From: Tenacibaculum maritimum NCIMB 2154
GTDB taxonomy: Bacteria; Bacteroidota; Bacteroidia; Flavobacteriales; Flavobacteriaceae
Direction: 5' to 3'
Assembly (NCBI RefSeq): GCF_900119795.1
Contig: NZ_LT634361.1
Span: 310,001-374,000 of the forward strand
Length of the DNA stretch: 64,000 nucleotides
The translations under genes and the position numbers were made by a program. Position 1 is the stretch's first letter. Each line of letters starts with the position of its first letter. Shown here piece after piece: positions 35,973 to 44,094 of this stretch. Under the pieces are notes generated by a model, which searched no databases, was not told the DNA's origin, and saw only the letters and a program-made list of their open reading frames with translations.

Positions 35973-37310
35973 GTGTTGAAAACAAAAGTTGCATTATTTG
36001 TAGTGATTTTAATATCATTTACTTCTTTCTCTCAAAAAAAATGGACACTTAAAGACTGTGTAAACCATGCATTAGAGAATAATATTACGATAAAACAAAA
36101 CAAGTTAAATGTTCAATTAGCGGAAAGAGATGTTGAAATAGCGAAAGGAAACTTTTTACCAAACTTAAATGGTTCTTCAGGAGCAAACTTAGGGTTTGGA
36201 TCTATAATTCACCCAGTAACAAATAGTAGGGTTTCGCAGAACACTTTTGGAAATTCTTATAGCTTGGGTACGGGAGTAACTATATTTAATGGATTTAGAA
36301 ATTTAAATACATTAAAAAGTGCTAGGCTTGGTGTTGAAGGGAATAAGTTAGATTTAGCGAAGATAGAGAATGATATTTCTTTGAATGTAGTTAATTTCTA
36401 TTTAAATGTATTATTTGCAAAAGAAAATTTAAATGTGGCAAGAATTCAAGCTGAGATTAGCCAGAATCAAATAGAAAGAGCTAAAGCAAGATTTGAGGCA
36501 GGAGTTATTCCTAAAAGTGATTTACTAAATGTACAGTCAACAGCGGCAACTGATGTGCAAAATGTTGTGAATCAAGAAAACACATTAAATTTAGCACTTT
36601 TGAATTTAAGGCAGGCTTTGCAGGTTTCTTCTGATACTTTTGATGTTTTGCCTATTGATGTGGAAGCTCCCTCTGCGGCACTTTTATATGAGAATGCAGG
36701 TATTGTGTATAATAATGCGCTGACTAATAGACCTGAAATAGAAAGAGCTAAATTAAATATTGAAGATGCAGATTTGAGGATAAAAATAGCAAAAGGAGCT
36801 TATTTACCATCTCTTACAGCATCTGCTAATGCACAAACGAATTTTGCACATAGTTTTGATTTATTGCCAGGCCAGCGAGGGAATAATTATCTATTTAAAC
36901 AATTGAATGATAATCTAGGTTATGGAGTGGGGATTTCTTTAAATGTACCTTTGTTCAACCGCTTTCAAACTAAAAATAACGTAGCAAAATCAATCATAAA
37001 TAAAAAAGTGAGTGAGTTTCAGTTAGAAAATCAAAAATTACAGTTGCAACAGCAAATAGAAAAATCATATTTGGACGCAAAAGCAGCTGCAAAAACTTAT
37101 GAAACTGCACAAGTGTCTCTAGATGCTCAGAAGGAAGCTTTTAAGAACGCTCAAGAAAGTTACAACTATGGCTCTATGACTCAATTTGATTTTGATCAAG
37201 TTCGTAACCGTTTGGTAAATGCAGAAGGTGCTATGATTAGAGCTAAATATGATTATGTATTTAAAACGAAGGTGTTGAAGTTTTACTACGGGGAGTCCAT
37301 TTTAGATTAA
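35973..37310 (+). CDS. TolC-family outer membrane efflux protein
   Basis: The 445-residue protein has a signal peptide (residues 1-20, ending SFSQ) and two OEP repeats with long helices: WTLKDCVNHALENN at the start, then ERAKARFEAGVIPKSDLLNVQS, and in the second half LNVPLFNRFQTKNNV. It forms a trimeric channel across the outer membrane and periplasm. The start is GTG at 35973: an in-frame stop lies 4 codons upstream and no ATG is available. It is not accompanied by RND or adaptor genes. A terminator follows. Confidence 0.94.
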   Translation: MLKTKVALFVVILISFTSFSQKKWTLKDCVNHALENNITIKQNKLNVQLAERDVEIAKGNFLPNLNGSSGANLGFGSIIHPVTNSRVSQNTFGNSYSLGTGVTIFNGFRNLNTLKSARLGVEGNKLDLAKIENDISLNVVNFYLNVLFAKENLNVARIQAEISQNQIERAKARFEAGVIPKSDLLNVQSTAATDVQNVVNQENTLNLALLNLRQALQVSSDTFDVLPIDVEAPSAALLYENAGIVYNNALTNRPEIERAKLNIEDADLRIKIAKGAYLPSLTASANAQTNFAHSFDLLPGQRGNNYLFKQLNDNLGYGVGISLNVPLFNRFQTKNNVAKSIINKKVSEFQLENQKLQLQQQIEKSYLDAKAAAKTYETAQVSLDAQKEAFKNAQESYNYGSMTQFDFDQVRNRLVNAEGAMIRAKYDYVFKTKVLKFYYGESILD

Positions 37311-37330
37311 ATTGGACTTTTTGGAGAGAA

Positions 37331-37375
37331 AAAGAAATTCGTATGGTAATTTTACCTATACGAATTTCTTTTTTT
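37331..37375 (+). terminator. Intrinsic terminator of the TolC-family gene
   Basis: A perfect 14-bp stem (AAAGAAATTCGTAT with ATACGAATTTCTTT), extended in the loop by GGTA with TACC, ends in a T-run. It lies 6 bp before the -7 box of tsaB. Confidence 0.92.
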
Positions 37376-37380
37376 AAAAC

Positions 37381-37388
37381 TATATTTG
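37381..37388 (+). promoter_or_regulatory. -7 box (TATATTTG) of tsaB
   Basis: An exact TAnnTTTG match overlaps the upstream in-frame TTG at 37386, which argues that translation starts at the later TTG at 37407. Confidence 0.65.
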
Positions 37389-37406
37389 CAGCTAAAATTA
37401 GAGAAT

Positions 37407-38081
37407 TTGGCAATAATACTGAACATAGAAACAGCTACAAAAAATTGCTCTGTAAGCATCGCTGAAAATGGAGAGATTTTAGCTTTGAAAGAGCTAAATA
37501 ATGGTAATTATTCACATGCAGAAGTATTGCATTCGTTTATTTTAGAGGTTTTAAGTGAATCAAATGTAACCACAAAAGATATTGATGCGGTGGCAGTTAG
37601 TAAAGGTCCTGGATCTTATACAGGGTTGCGTATAGGGGTTTCCGCAGCGAAAGGATTGTGCTTCGCATTTGACAAGCCATTAATAGCAATAGATACATTG
37701 GCCTCTTTGAGCCATTCCGTAAGTATCAAGGAAGGGGTTATTGTACCTATGTTGGATGCTCGTAGAATGGAAGTGTACGATGCGGTATTTAATAAAGAGC
37801 ATGAATTAATACGAGAGATCAAAGCAGAAATTATCGATGCTAGTTCATTTCAAGAGTATTTATTAAAAGGAGAGGTATGTTTTTTAGGAGATGGAGCCGC
37901 TAAATGTAAGGAAGTGATAAAACATAAAAATGCTATTTTTATTGAAGGGAAATATCCTTCTTCTAGAGAGATGGCTAAATTAAGTTATTGCAAGTACAAA
38001 AAAAACGACATTGAAAATGTCGCTTATTTTGAACCTTTTTATTTAAAAGATTTTATAGCTGTGCCTCAAAAGAAGCGCTAA
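37407..38081 (+). CDS. tsaB: tRNA threonylcarbamoyladenosine biosynthesis protein TsaB
   Basis: The ASKHA-fold partner of TsaD is needed for the t6A37 modification of ANN-decoding tRNAs. After the start come LNIETATKNCSVSIAENG, then KGPGSYTGLRIGVSAAKGLCFA and VPMLDARRMEVYDAVF, all typical. I chose the TTG at 37407 because it gives the family-like start MAIILNIETA, whereas the earlier TTG (37386) lies inside the promoter box. The protein is then 224 residues. The gene is convergent with mscS, with no gap. Confidence 0.93.
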   Translation: MAIILNIETATKNCSVSIAENGEILALKELNNGNYSHAEVLHSFILEVLSESNVTTKDIDAVAVSKGPGSYTGLRIGVSAAKGLCFAFDKPLIAIDTLASLSHSVSIKEGVIVPMLDARRMEVYDAVFNKEHELIREIKAEIIDASSFQEYLLKGEVCFLGDGAAKCKEVIKHKNAIFIEGKYPSSREMAKLSYCKYKKNDIENVAYFEPFYLKDFIAVPQKKR

Positions 38082-38888
38082 TTACCCTTTTTTTTGAATT
38101 TCAACAGAGTGTGGATATGGTATTTCTATGCCAGCCTTATCTAGTGCTATTTTAGCATTTTCTAGTGATTCAAAATATACATCCCAATACTCAGCAGGAG
38201 TTGCCCAAGGTCTTACTGCAAAGTTTACAGAGCTGTCAGCTAATTCAGAAACATTAACAGAAGGAGCAGGATCTTTTAATACCTTTGGGTTGGATGTTAA
38301 AGCGCTTAAAAGAACTTCTTTGGCTTGTTTAATATCAGTATCGTAAGAAACACCAATAGTTAAATCGACACGTAGTTTTCCTTCAGCGGTGTAATTAATG
38401 ATGTTCCCATTAGAAAGAGTTCCATTAGGAATAATTGCTAGTTTATTGCCAGGAGTATTTAAATGAGTAGTAAAAATTTGTATTTCTTTTACGACCCCCG
38501 TAACTCCTTGAGTTTCTATCAGATCTCCTATTTTGAATGGTTTGAAGATCATGATCAATGCGCCACCTGCAAAATTAGATAAAGATCCTTGTAAAGCTAA
38601 ACCTATAGCCAAACCAGCAGCTCCGATGATAGCAGCGAAGGAGGTAGTGGCAACTCCTAATTTAGCAATGACAGTAACGAATAATAAAGCTTTTAAAGCC
38701 CAACTGGTTAAATCTCCTAAAAACTTTTGGAGAGTGATGTCCACACCTCTCTTTTGCATGATTTTTTGAGAAGCTTTGACAATAAATTTAATAGCAAATA
38801 AACCTACTATTAAAATAGCTAGTGCAGTTAGTACTTTGGGAGTGTACTCTACTAATAAGTCTTGAACATTGATCCAATATTTTTCCAT
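38082..38888 (-). CDS. Small-conductance mechanosensitive channel (MscS family)
   Basis: The 268-residue protein has three N-terminal membrane helices and the pore-lining helix region FAAIIGAAGLAIGLALQGSLSNF, followed by the beta domain FKIGDLIETQGVTGVVKEI and a C-terminal alpha/beta domain. It opens under membrane tension to release solutes during osmotic downshock. Size is close to E. coli MscS (286). It has its own -7 box. Confidence 0.96.
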   Translation of the reverse strand: MEKYWINVQDLLVEYTPKVLTALAILIVGLFAIKFIVKASQKIMQKRGVDITLQKFLGDLTSWALKALLFVTVIAKLGVATTSFAAIIGAAGLAIGLALQGSLSNFAGGALIMIFKPFKIGDLIETQGVTGVVKEIQIFTTHLNTPGNKLAIIPNGTLSNGNIINYTAEGKLRVDLTIGVSYDTDIKQAKEVLLSALTSNPKVLKDPAPSVNVSELADSSVNFAVRPWATPAEYWDVYFESLENAKIALDKAGIEIPYPHSVEIQKKG

Positions 38889-38955
38889 GTTTAAAAATTT
38901 AAAAAAAATTAATATTTAATTATGTGAGTTAGTAGTAGTTTTTAGTTTAGGGCAA

Positions 38956-38963
38956 CAAAAATA
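38956..38963 (-). promoter_or_regulatory. -7 box (TATTTTTG) of mscS
   Basis: An exact TAnnTTTG match on the minus strand lies 67 bp before the mscS start. Confidence 0.55.
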
Positions 38964-39096
38964 CTAAACCTAATTGTGCGAGAATAGATTAGGTAAAGAA
39001 AAATTTAAAAAAAAAATAAGGATATCTTTTCGTGAATTTACTCCATCTATAATCTTTAATAGTAGCTATGTAGATTGCAGGGAGTCTAAGTCAGGG

Positions 39097-39297
39097 TTAT
39101 TTTATTTCGAAAGTGATTTTAAGATTAACCCTAAATTCGGTGATCTCGTCATTATGAACCACTGCACTTTGTGATTGGACAAACACTGATTTGATGTTTT
39201 TTACTGATTTAGAAGTCTCTTTTACAGCTTTTCTTGTAGCGTCTTCCCAGCTTTTATTTGAATTAGCTAAGACTTCTATAACTTTTATTATGGCCAT
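39097..39297 (-). CDS. Dodecin-family flavin-binding protein
   Basis: The 66-residue protein matches dodecin over its whole length: IKVIEVLANSNKSWEDATRKA, then VKNIKSVFVQSQSAVV and ITEFRVNLKITFEIK. Dodecins form hollow dodecamers that store or buffer flavins. Although small, it is more convincing than the overlapping plus-strand frame. It stands alone between mscS and the MORN-like gene. Confidence 0.93.
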   Translation of the reverse strand: MAIIKVIEVLANSNKSWEDATRKAVKETSKSVKNIKSVFVQSQSAVVHNDEITEFRVNLKITFEIK

Positions 39298-39416
39298 GTT
39301 AACTTTTGTAAGATTATTAAAGATTAGTAAAAGTACGAAATAATTTATGACTAGTTATTTTTGTATAATGTTAAATTAATGTTATTTAAATGTTTTTTTA
39401 TGGTAAATAAATATAG

Positions 39417-39424
39417 TATATTTG
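39417..39424 (+). promoter_or_regulatory. -7 box (TATATTTG) of the MORN-like gene
   Basis: An exact TAnnTTTG match lies 30 bp before the ATG. Confidence 0.6.
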
Positions 39425-39454
39425 TAAATATACCGTTAATTAAAGTGTTGTACT

Positions 39455-39802
39455 ATGAATAAAATTTTGATATTAGCATGTATGTTGTCTGTTGCGTCAA
39501 TGCAAGCAGGAGATAAGAAACCGACTTATGAGAAAGTTGGGGGTTTAATAAAAGTAACATATTACTATAGCAATGGGAATGTGAAAGAACAAGGTTTTTT
39601 TAAAGACAAGAAGTTAACAGGAACTTGGGAGTGTTTTGATGAGTCAGGAGCTAAAACTGTGATAGCGTATTATGAAGAGGGAAAAAAAGTAGGGAAATGG
39701 TTATTGTGGAAAGGCAGCTTATTGAGGGAGATTAATTATGAGAATTACGTTATTGCAAATGTTCAAACATGGAAAGAAGATACTAAGATAGCTATTAAAT
39801 AA
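39455..39802 (+). CDS. Small secreted MORN-repeat-like protein
   Basis: The 115-residue protein has a signal peptide (residues 1-18, ending SMQA). The mature part holds two or three short MORN/YwqK-like beta units: YYYSNGNVKEQGFFKDKKLTGTW, ESGAKTVIAYYEEGKKVGKW and GSLLREINYEN. Such proteins are common and often duplicated in Flavobacteriaceae. The role is unknown. Confidence 0.82.
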   Translation: MNKILILACMLSVASMQAGDKKPTYEKVGGLIKVTYYYSNGNVKEQGFFKDKKLTGTWECFDESGAKTVIAYYEEGKKVGKWLLWKGSLLREINYENYVIANVQTWKEDTKIAIK

Positions 39803-39908
39803 CTAAGGTTTTGTAGGAATAGCCAAGAAATTATCAGCTAAAGTTTGAGAGTATCGTAGCAATAAGCGTTTAAATATGGTAATTTCAAAATTATAAAAGT
39901 CTTTAGTG

Positions 39909-40547
39909 TTATTTTCTGCCAAAATCAGCAGGGATTTCCCCCCAAGCTTTTGTTTCCCATTTTAAGATTGGGTTTTTAACATTGTTTTCTTGTAGCCATT
40001 TTTCAGCGCGTTTGATCAATTCTAGTATTTTCTTGTTAGAGTTGTCAAACTTTATATTGGTCCTACATTGCTTTTTTCGAACCCATCCCATAGCAATCTT
40101 GGAGTCTGAGTAAATAGGAAGCATTTCCATTTTTTTTTGTTTTAAAATAGCAATTCCATGTACTAGGGCTAAGAATTCCCCTATATTATTTGTTCCGTTT
40201 TTAAAAGGTCCCATTCTAAAAATCTCTTGTTTGCTCAGTGTTAGAACACCTCTGTATTCCATTGCACCAGGGTTTCCTGAGCATGCGGCATCAACAGAAA
40301 TACTCTCTAGAATAGGAGAACCGTATTGGGCTTTTTCCTTAGCAGATAGAGTGGGGTTTTTAGTATTTTTACCTCTGTAATCATTATATGTTTTGGTAAA
40401 AGCTAATTCCGCTTTTTTTTTATCAGTAAACGATTTATATTGAGCACCTTGATAGCCGTCTATTTGCTTTTTGCAATTGCTCCAAGAAGTGTAAATTCCT
40501 TTTTTATGGCCTTGCCAAACAACGTAATACTTCTTTTTTTTAGACAT
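39909..40547 (-). CDS. rnhA: Ribonuclease HI with N-terminal viroplasmin-like domain
   Basis: The enzyme cleaves RNA in RNA-DNA hybrids. The N-terminal viroplasmin/hybrid-binding domain is visible as KYYVVWQGHKKGIYTSWSNC and YKSFTDKKKAELAF. The catalytic D-E-D-D set is in VDAACSGNPG, NNIGEFLALVHG, PIYSDSKIAMG and the final EIPADFGRK. I start at the ATG at 40547 (MSKKKKYYVVW); an ATG 7 codons earlier is possible. Either way the start overlaps the end of purN, suggesting coupling. About 212 residues. Confidence 0.95.
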   Translation of the reverse strand: MSKKKKYYVVWQGHKKGIYTSWSNCKKQIDGYQGAQYKSFTDKKKAELAFTKTYNDYRGKNTKNPTLSAKEKAQYGSPILESISVDAACSGNPGAMEYRGVLTLSKQEIFRMGPFKNGTNNIGEFLALVHGIAILKQKKMEMLPIYSDSKIAMGWVRKKQCRTNIKFDNSNKKILELIKRAEKWLQENNVKNPILKWETKAWGEIPADFGRK

Positions 40548-41109
40548 ACTTATTAATAACTTGCTCAATAACTTTGGGGAAATGTTCGTATTCTAATTCA
40601 TGCACCTTATGAGCAATGGTTTCAGGAGTATCTTCCGTTGATAATATTGTTTTTGTCTGGAAAATAATAGCTCCTTCATCATAATTTTCGTTTACATAAT
40701 GAATAGAAATACCAGTTTCTGTTTCTTTATTTTCTTTTACAGCCTTATGAACATGCATTCCATACATCCCTTTTCCACCGTACTTTGGCAATAAAGCAGG
40801 ATGTATATTTATAATTTTATTAGGAAAAGCAGCTATAATTTTGCTAGGTATTTTCCAAAGGAAGCCTGCAAGAATGATAAAATCGGCTTCTTGCAGAAGA
40901 AACTGTAAAACAGTATCTTCTTTGGCAAAGTCTTCCTTGTCAAACAATGAGATAGGGATTTTAAGGCGTTCGCAGCGCTCAAAAACTTTAGCGTGCTGAT
41001 TGTTAGAAAGAACGTGTGTAACTGTAACACTTTCACTAGGTGCAAAGTGATGGATGATGTTTTCGGCATTAGATCCAGATCCAGAAGCAAAAATAACAAG
41101 GCGTTTCAT
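40540..41109 (-). CDS. purN: Phosphoribosylglycinamide formyltransferase
   Basis: The 189-residue enzyme transfers a formyl group from 10-formyl-THF to GAR in purine synthesis. It has the N-terminal VIFASGSGSNAENIIHHF, ADFIILAGFLWKIPSKII, the catalytic region INIHPALLPKYGGKGMYGMHVH and TGISIHYVNENYDEGAII. It is complete. rnhA overlaps its 3' end by 8 bp on the same strand. Confidence 0.97.
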   Translation of the reverse strand: MKRLVIFASGSGSNAENIIHHFAPSESVTVTHVLSNNQHAKVFERCERLKIPISLFDKEDFAKEDTVLQFLLQEADFIILAGFLWKIPSKIIAAFPNKIINIHPALLPKYGGKGMYGMHVHKAVKENKETETGISIHYVNENYDEGAIIFQTKTILSTEDTPETIAHKVHELEYEHFPKVIEQVINKYV

Positions 41110-41249
41110 TCGTGTTTTAGGTTGTGTTGTTACTGCAAAAAAAAGAATAAATATTAAGAACTAAGGTATCTGGATAAAAGAATGAATGATTTTTTTTATT
41201 TTAGATGTCACATTTTTGAGGAAAAATTAGAATTAAAAGAGAAGATTTG

Positions 41250-41257
41250 TATTTTTG
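41250..41257 (+). promoter_or_regulatory. -7 box (TATTTTTG) of the acpP unit
   Basis: An exact TAnnTTTG match lies 32 bp before the acpP ATG. Confidence 0.65.
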
Positions 41258-41289
41258 CCTCGATTTTAAATTTTAAAAATTAGAAAATT

Positions 41290-41526
41290 ATGTCAGACAT
41301 TGCATCAAGAGTAAAAGCAATTATCGTAGACAAATTAGGAGTAGACGATAACGAAGTAACAACAGAAGCTAGCTTCACAAATGATTTAGGAGCAGATTCT
41401 TTAGATACTGTTGAGTTAATTATGGAATTCGAAAAAGAATTTGATATCCAAATTCCAGACGATCAAGCTGAGAATATCGGTACAGTAGGTCAAGCAATCA
41501 GCTATATAGAGGAAGCAAAAAAGTAA
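41290..41526 (+). CDS. acpP: Acyl carrier protein
   Basis: The 78-residue acidic protein carries the phosphopantetheine attachment site Ser37 in [12 protein letters not shown]. It holds growing acyl chains in fatty acid synthesis. It is followed after 7 bp by fabF and then by rnc, a gene order common in bacteria. Confidence 0.98.
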   Translation: MSDIASRVKAIIVDKLGVDDNEVTTEASFTNDLGADSLDTVELIMEFEKEFDIQIPDDQAENIGTVGQAISYIEEAKK

Positions 41527-41533
41527 CAATCAT

Positions 41534-42784
41534 ATGCAATTAAAACGAGTCGTAGTAACTGGACTTGGCGCATTAACGCCAATAGGAAATAATATAGAAG
41601 AGTATTGGAATGCTTTAATTAACGGAGTTAGTGGAGCGGCACCTATTACATATTTTGATGCTGCCAAGTTCAAGACTCGTTTCGCATGCGAATTGAAAGG
41701 ATTCGATGCGACCAATTATATGAACAGGAAAGAGGCGCGTAAAATGGATAGGTTTACGCAATATGCAATGGTGGCTTCAGATGAAGCAATTGCAGATTCA
41801 AAGTTAAATCTAGATGAAGTAAACAAACTTCGAGTAGGTGTAATTTGGGGAGCGGGTATAGGTGGTTTAGAAACCTTTCAAAATGAAGTGCTAAATTTTG
41901 CTTCTGGAGATGGAACTCCTAAATTTAACCCTTTCTTTATTCCTAAAATGATTGCAGATATAGCTCCAGGGAATATTTCTATAAAAAACGGGTTTATGGG
42001 ACCTAACTATACTACCGTGTCAGCTTGTGCTTCTTCAGCAAATGCAATGATAGATGCATTAAATTACATTCGTTTAGGACATTGTGACGTTATTGTAACA
42101 GGAGGTTCTGAAGCAGCAGTTACCATAGCTGGAATGGGTGGTTTTAACGCAATGCATGCTTTGTCAACAAGAAATGAATCTCCAGAAACAGCTTCAAGGC
42201 CTTTCGATGCTGAGCGTGATGGGTTTGTTTTAGGAGAAGGAGCAGGGGCTATTGTTCTTGAAGAGTATGAACATGCAAAAGCACGTGGAGCAAAGATTTA
42301 TGCAGAAGTAGTTGGAGGAGGAATGTCGTCTGATGCACACCACATGACAGCTCCGCACCCTGAAGGGATAGGAGTCATTGCAGTAATGAAAAACTGTTTG
42401 GAAAATGCAGGTTTGAAACCTGAAGATGTAGATCATATTAATACACATGGAACATCAACACCACTAGGAGATGTAGCAGAGTTAAAAGCAATATCAGAGG
42501 TGTTTGGTAGCCATGCAAAAAATATCAATATTAACTCTACAAAATCAATGACAGGTCATTTGCTAGGAGCGGCTGGAGCTATAGAATCTATTGCAGCTAT
42601 CTTAGCTATTGAAAATAGTATTATTCCTCCTACAATAAATCACGCTACGCCAGATGAGAATATTAATTCAGCATTGAACTTGACTCTTAATAAAGCAGCA
42701 AAAAGAGAAGTGAAAGTAGCTGTAAGTAATACATTTGGATTTGGAGGGCATAATGCTTGTATCGCCTTTAAAAAAATAGATTAA
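41534..42784 (+). CDS. fabF: Beta-ketoacyl-ACP synthase II
   Basis: The 416-residue condensing enzyme elongates acyl-ACP with malonyl-ACP. The catalytic triad is Cys165 in SACASSANAM, His in NTHGTSTPLGD and His in KSMTGHLLGAAGAIE. The C-terminal NTFGFGGHNACIAF is typical. It lies between acpP and rnc in the same unit. Confidence 0.98.
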   Translation: MQLKRVVVTGLGALTPIGNNIEEYWNALINGVSGAAPITYFDAAKFKTRFACELKGFDATNYMNRKEARKMDRFTQYAMVASDEAIADSKLNLDEVNKLRVGVIWGAGIGGLETFQNEVLNFASGDGTPKFNPFFIPKMIADIAPGNISIKNGFMGPNYTTVSACASSANAMIDALNYIRLGHCDVIVTGGSEAAVTIAGMGGFNAMHALSTRNESPETASRPFDAERDGFVLGEGAGAIVLEEYEHAKARGAKIYAEVVGGGMSSDAHHMTAPHPEGIGVIAVMKNCLENAGLKPEDVDHINTHGTSTPLGDVAELKAISEVFGSHAKNININSTKSMTGHLLGAAGAIESIAAILAIENSIIPPTINHATPDENINSALNLTLNKAAKREVKVAVSNTFGFGGHNACIAFKKID

Positions 42785-42796
42785 ATTTAATAACAG

Positions 42797-43534
42797 ATGA
42801 ATTTCCTTCGTAGAATAGTAAGACCTCAATCCAAAGAAGATGAGGATCTTTATTACGAGTTAAAGGAGTTGTTAAATTTTAAGCCAATAAAGTTAGCTTA
42901 TTATAAGAAGGCTTTTACACACCGTTCTTTAAAAGTAGTAGATAAAGATGGCAACCCAGTAAATTATGAGCGTTTAGAGTTTCTAGGGGATGCAATGTTG
43001 GGAGCTGTAATTGCTTCTTATTTATATAAGAAAGTGCCAAAAGGAACAGAGGGATATTTGACACAAATGCGTTCAAAAATTGTAAGTAGAGAGCATTTAA
43101 ATGAGTTAGGAAAGGACTTAGATTTAATTCATTTTGTAAAGAGCAATATTTCTAAAGATCATGTAGGGGAGAATATTCATGGCAATATTTTTGAAGCACT
43201 TATAGGAGCAATATATTTAGATAGAGGATATAATTACTGTAAGCAATTTGTTTTTGATAAAGTAATTGTTCCTTATGTAGATATAGAAAAACTAGAAAAG
43301 AAAATTACAAGTTATAAAGGGCTTATTATTGAATGGTGTCAAAAGAATAAGAAAAAATATAAGTTTGAATCTTATGAAGATTCAGGAAATCAATCAGTAA
43401 AACATTTTAGTGTGAAAATCACGATTGATGGAAATATGATTGCTAAAGGAAGATCAACGTCCAAAAAGAAAGCAGAAGAAAAAGCAGCAAAAAGAGTTTA
43501 TTATACTTTGCAAGATCAAATAATAGGATCCTAG
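42797..43534 (+). CDS. rnc: Ribonuclease III
   Basis: The 245-residue endonuclease cleaves double-stranded RNA in rRNA and mRNA processing. The signature YERLEFLGDAMLGAVI carries the catalytic acidic residues, a second cluster is GNIFEALIGAIYLD, and the C-terminal double-stranded-RNA-binding domain ends KKKAEEKAAKRVYY. It is complete and co-transcribed with fabF (12 bp gap). Confidence 0.97.
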   Translation: MNFLRRIVRPQSKEDEDLYYELKELLNFKPIKLAYYKKAFTHRSLKVVDKDGNPVNYERLEFLGDAMLGAVIASYLYKKVPKGTEGYLTQMRSKIVSREHLNELGKDLDLIHFVKSNISKDHVGENIHGNIFEALIGAIYLDRGYNYCKQFVFDKVIVPYVDIEKLEKKITSYKGLIIEWCQKNKKKYKFESYEDSGNQSVKHFSVKITIDGNMIAKGRSTSKKKAEEKAAKRVYYTLQDQIIGS

Positions 43535-43621
43535 CGTTAGTTTCATCATAAGCTTTTTGTTAATTTTACAATAGTTTTACACTACATTGCGTACATTCGC
43601 TTGAGTAAAAGTATTGTTTAA

Positions 43622-44092
43622 ATGCAAAAATATTCATTAGAAATAGATGATTTTTCCGAGCCTGATTATGTTTTAATAGGCATACATACAGCATTGGAAG
43701 ATTACAAGTTTACTTATTTATTGAATAGAAAACTAAAAATACAGCTCTCAAGAGCAAATTTTGATTTAGATTTTCATAGTAATAATAATAAGGCTATTTT
43801 CCCCGTTTATCAGTATATTGATGAAAAGTTAGATCATAAGTGGTCTCTTGTCTCTAATATATATAGAGAAATATCAATACCAAAAGAAAAAGGATTATTT
43901 AAAGAAAGTGATTCTATAACGTATTTGATTTCAGAGAAAAAAAAAGTAGATTTTCTTTTGAAATTAGAAGGAGGGTTCGATTATGAATTTATCGTAAAGA
44001 CTATTGAATATATTAATAAAATAAAGCAAGTAGTTACCTCATATCAAATAGAAGTAGGTTCTTTAAAATCAAAAGAATTTTTAATTTTTTAA
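43622..44092 (+). CDS. IPExxxVDY-family protein
   Basis: The 156-residue protein belongs to a small Bacteroidota family encoded before pyruvate kinase. It reads LLNRKLKIQLSRANFDLDF in the middle; the family motif appears in weakened form as ISEKKKVDFLLKLEG. Its stop is 2 bp before pyk. The function of the family is unknown; the constant position beside pyk suggests a link to glycolytic control, which is inference. Confidence 0.88.
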   Translation: MQKYSLEIDDFSEPDYVLIGIHTALEDYKFTYLLNRKLKIQLSRANFDLDFHSNNNKAIFPVYQYIDEKLDHKWSLVSNIYREISIPKEKGLFKESDSITYLISEKKKVDFLLKLEGGFDYEFIVKTIEYINKIKQVVTSYQIEVGSLKSKEFLIF

Positions 44093-44094
44093 CT

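Noticed and set aside
38974-39174. Plus-strand frame of 66 codons between mscS and the MORN-like gene
   Set aside because: It overlaps the well-conserved dodecin gene on the other strand and has no recognisable features.
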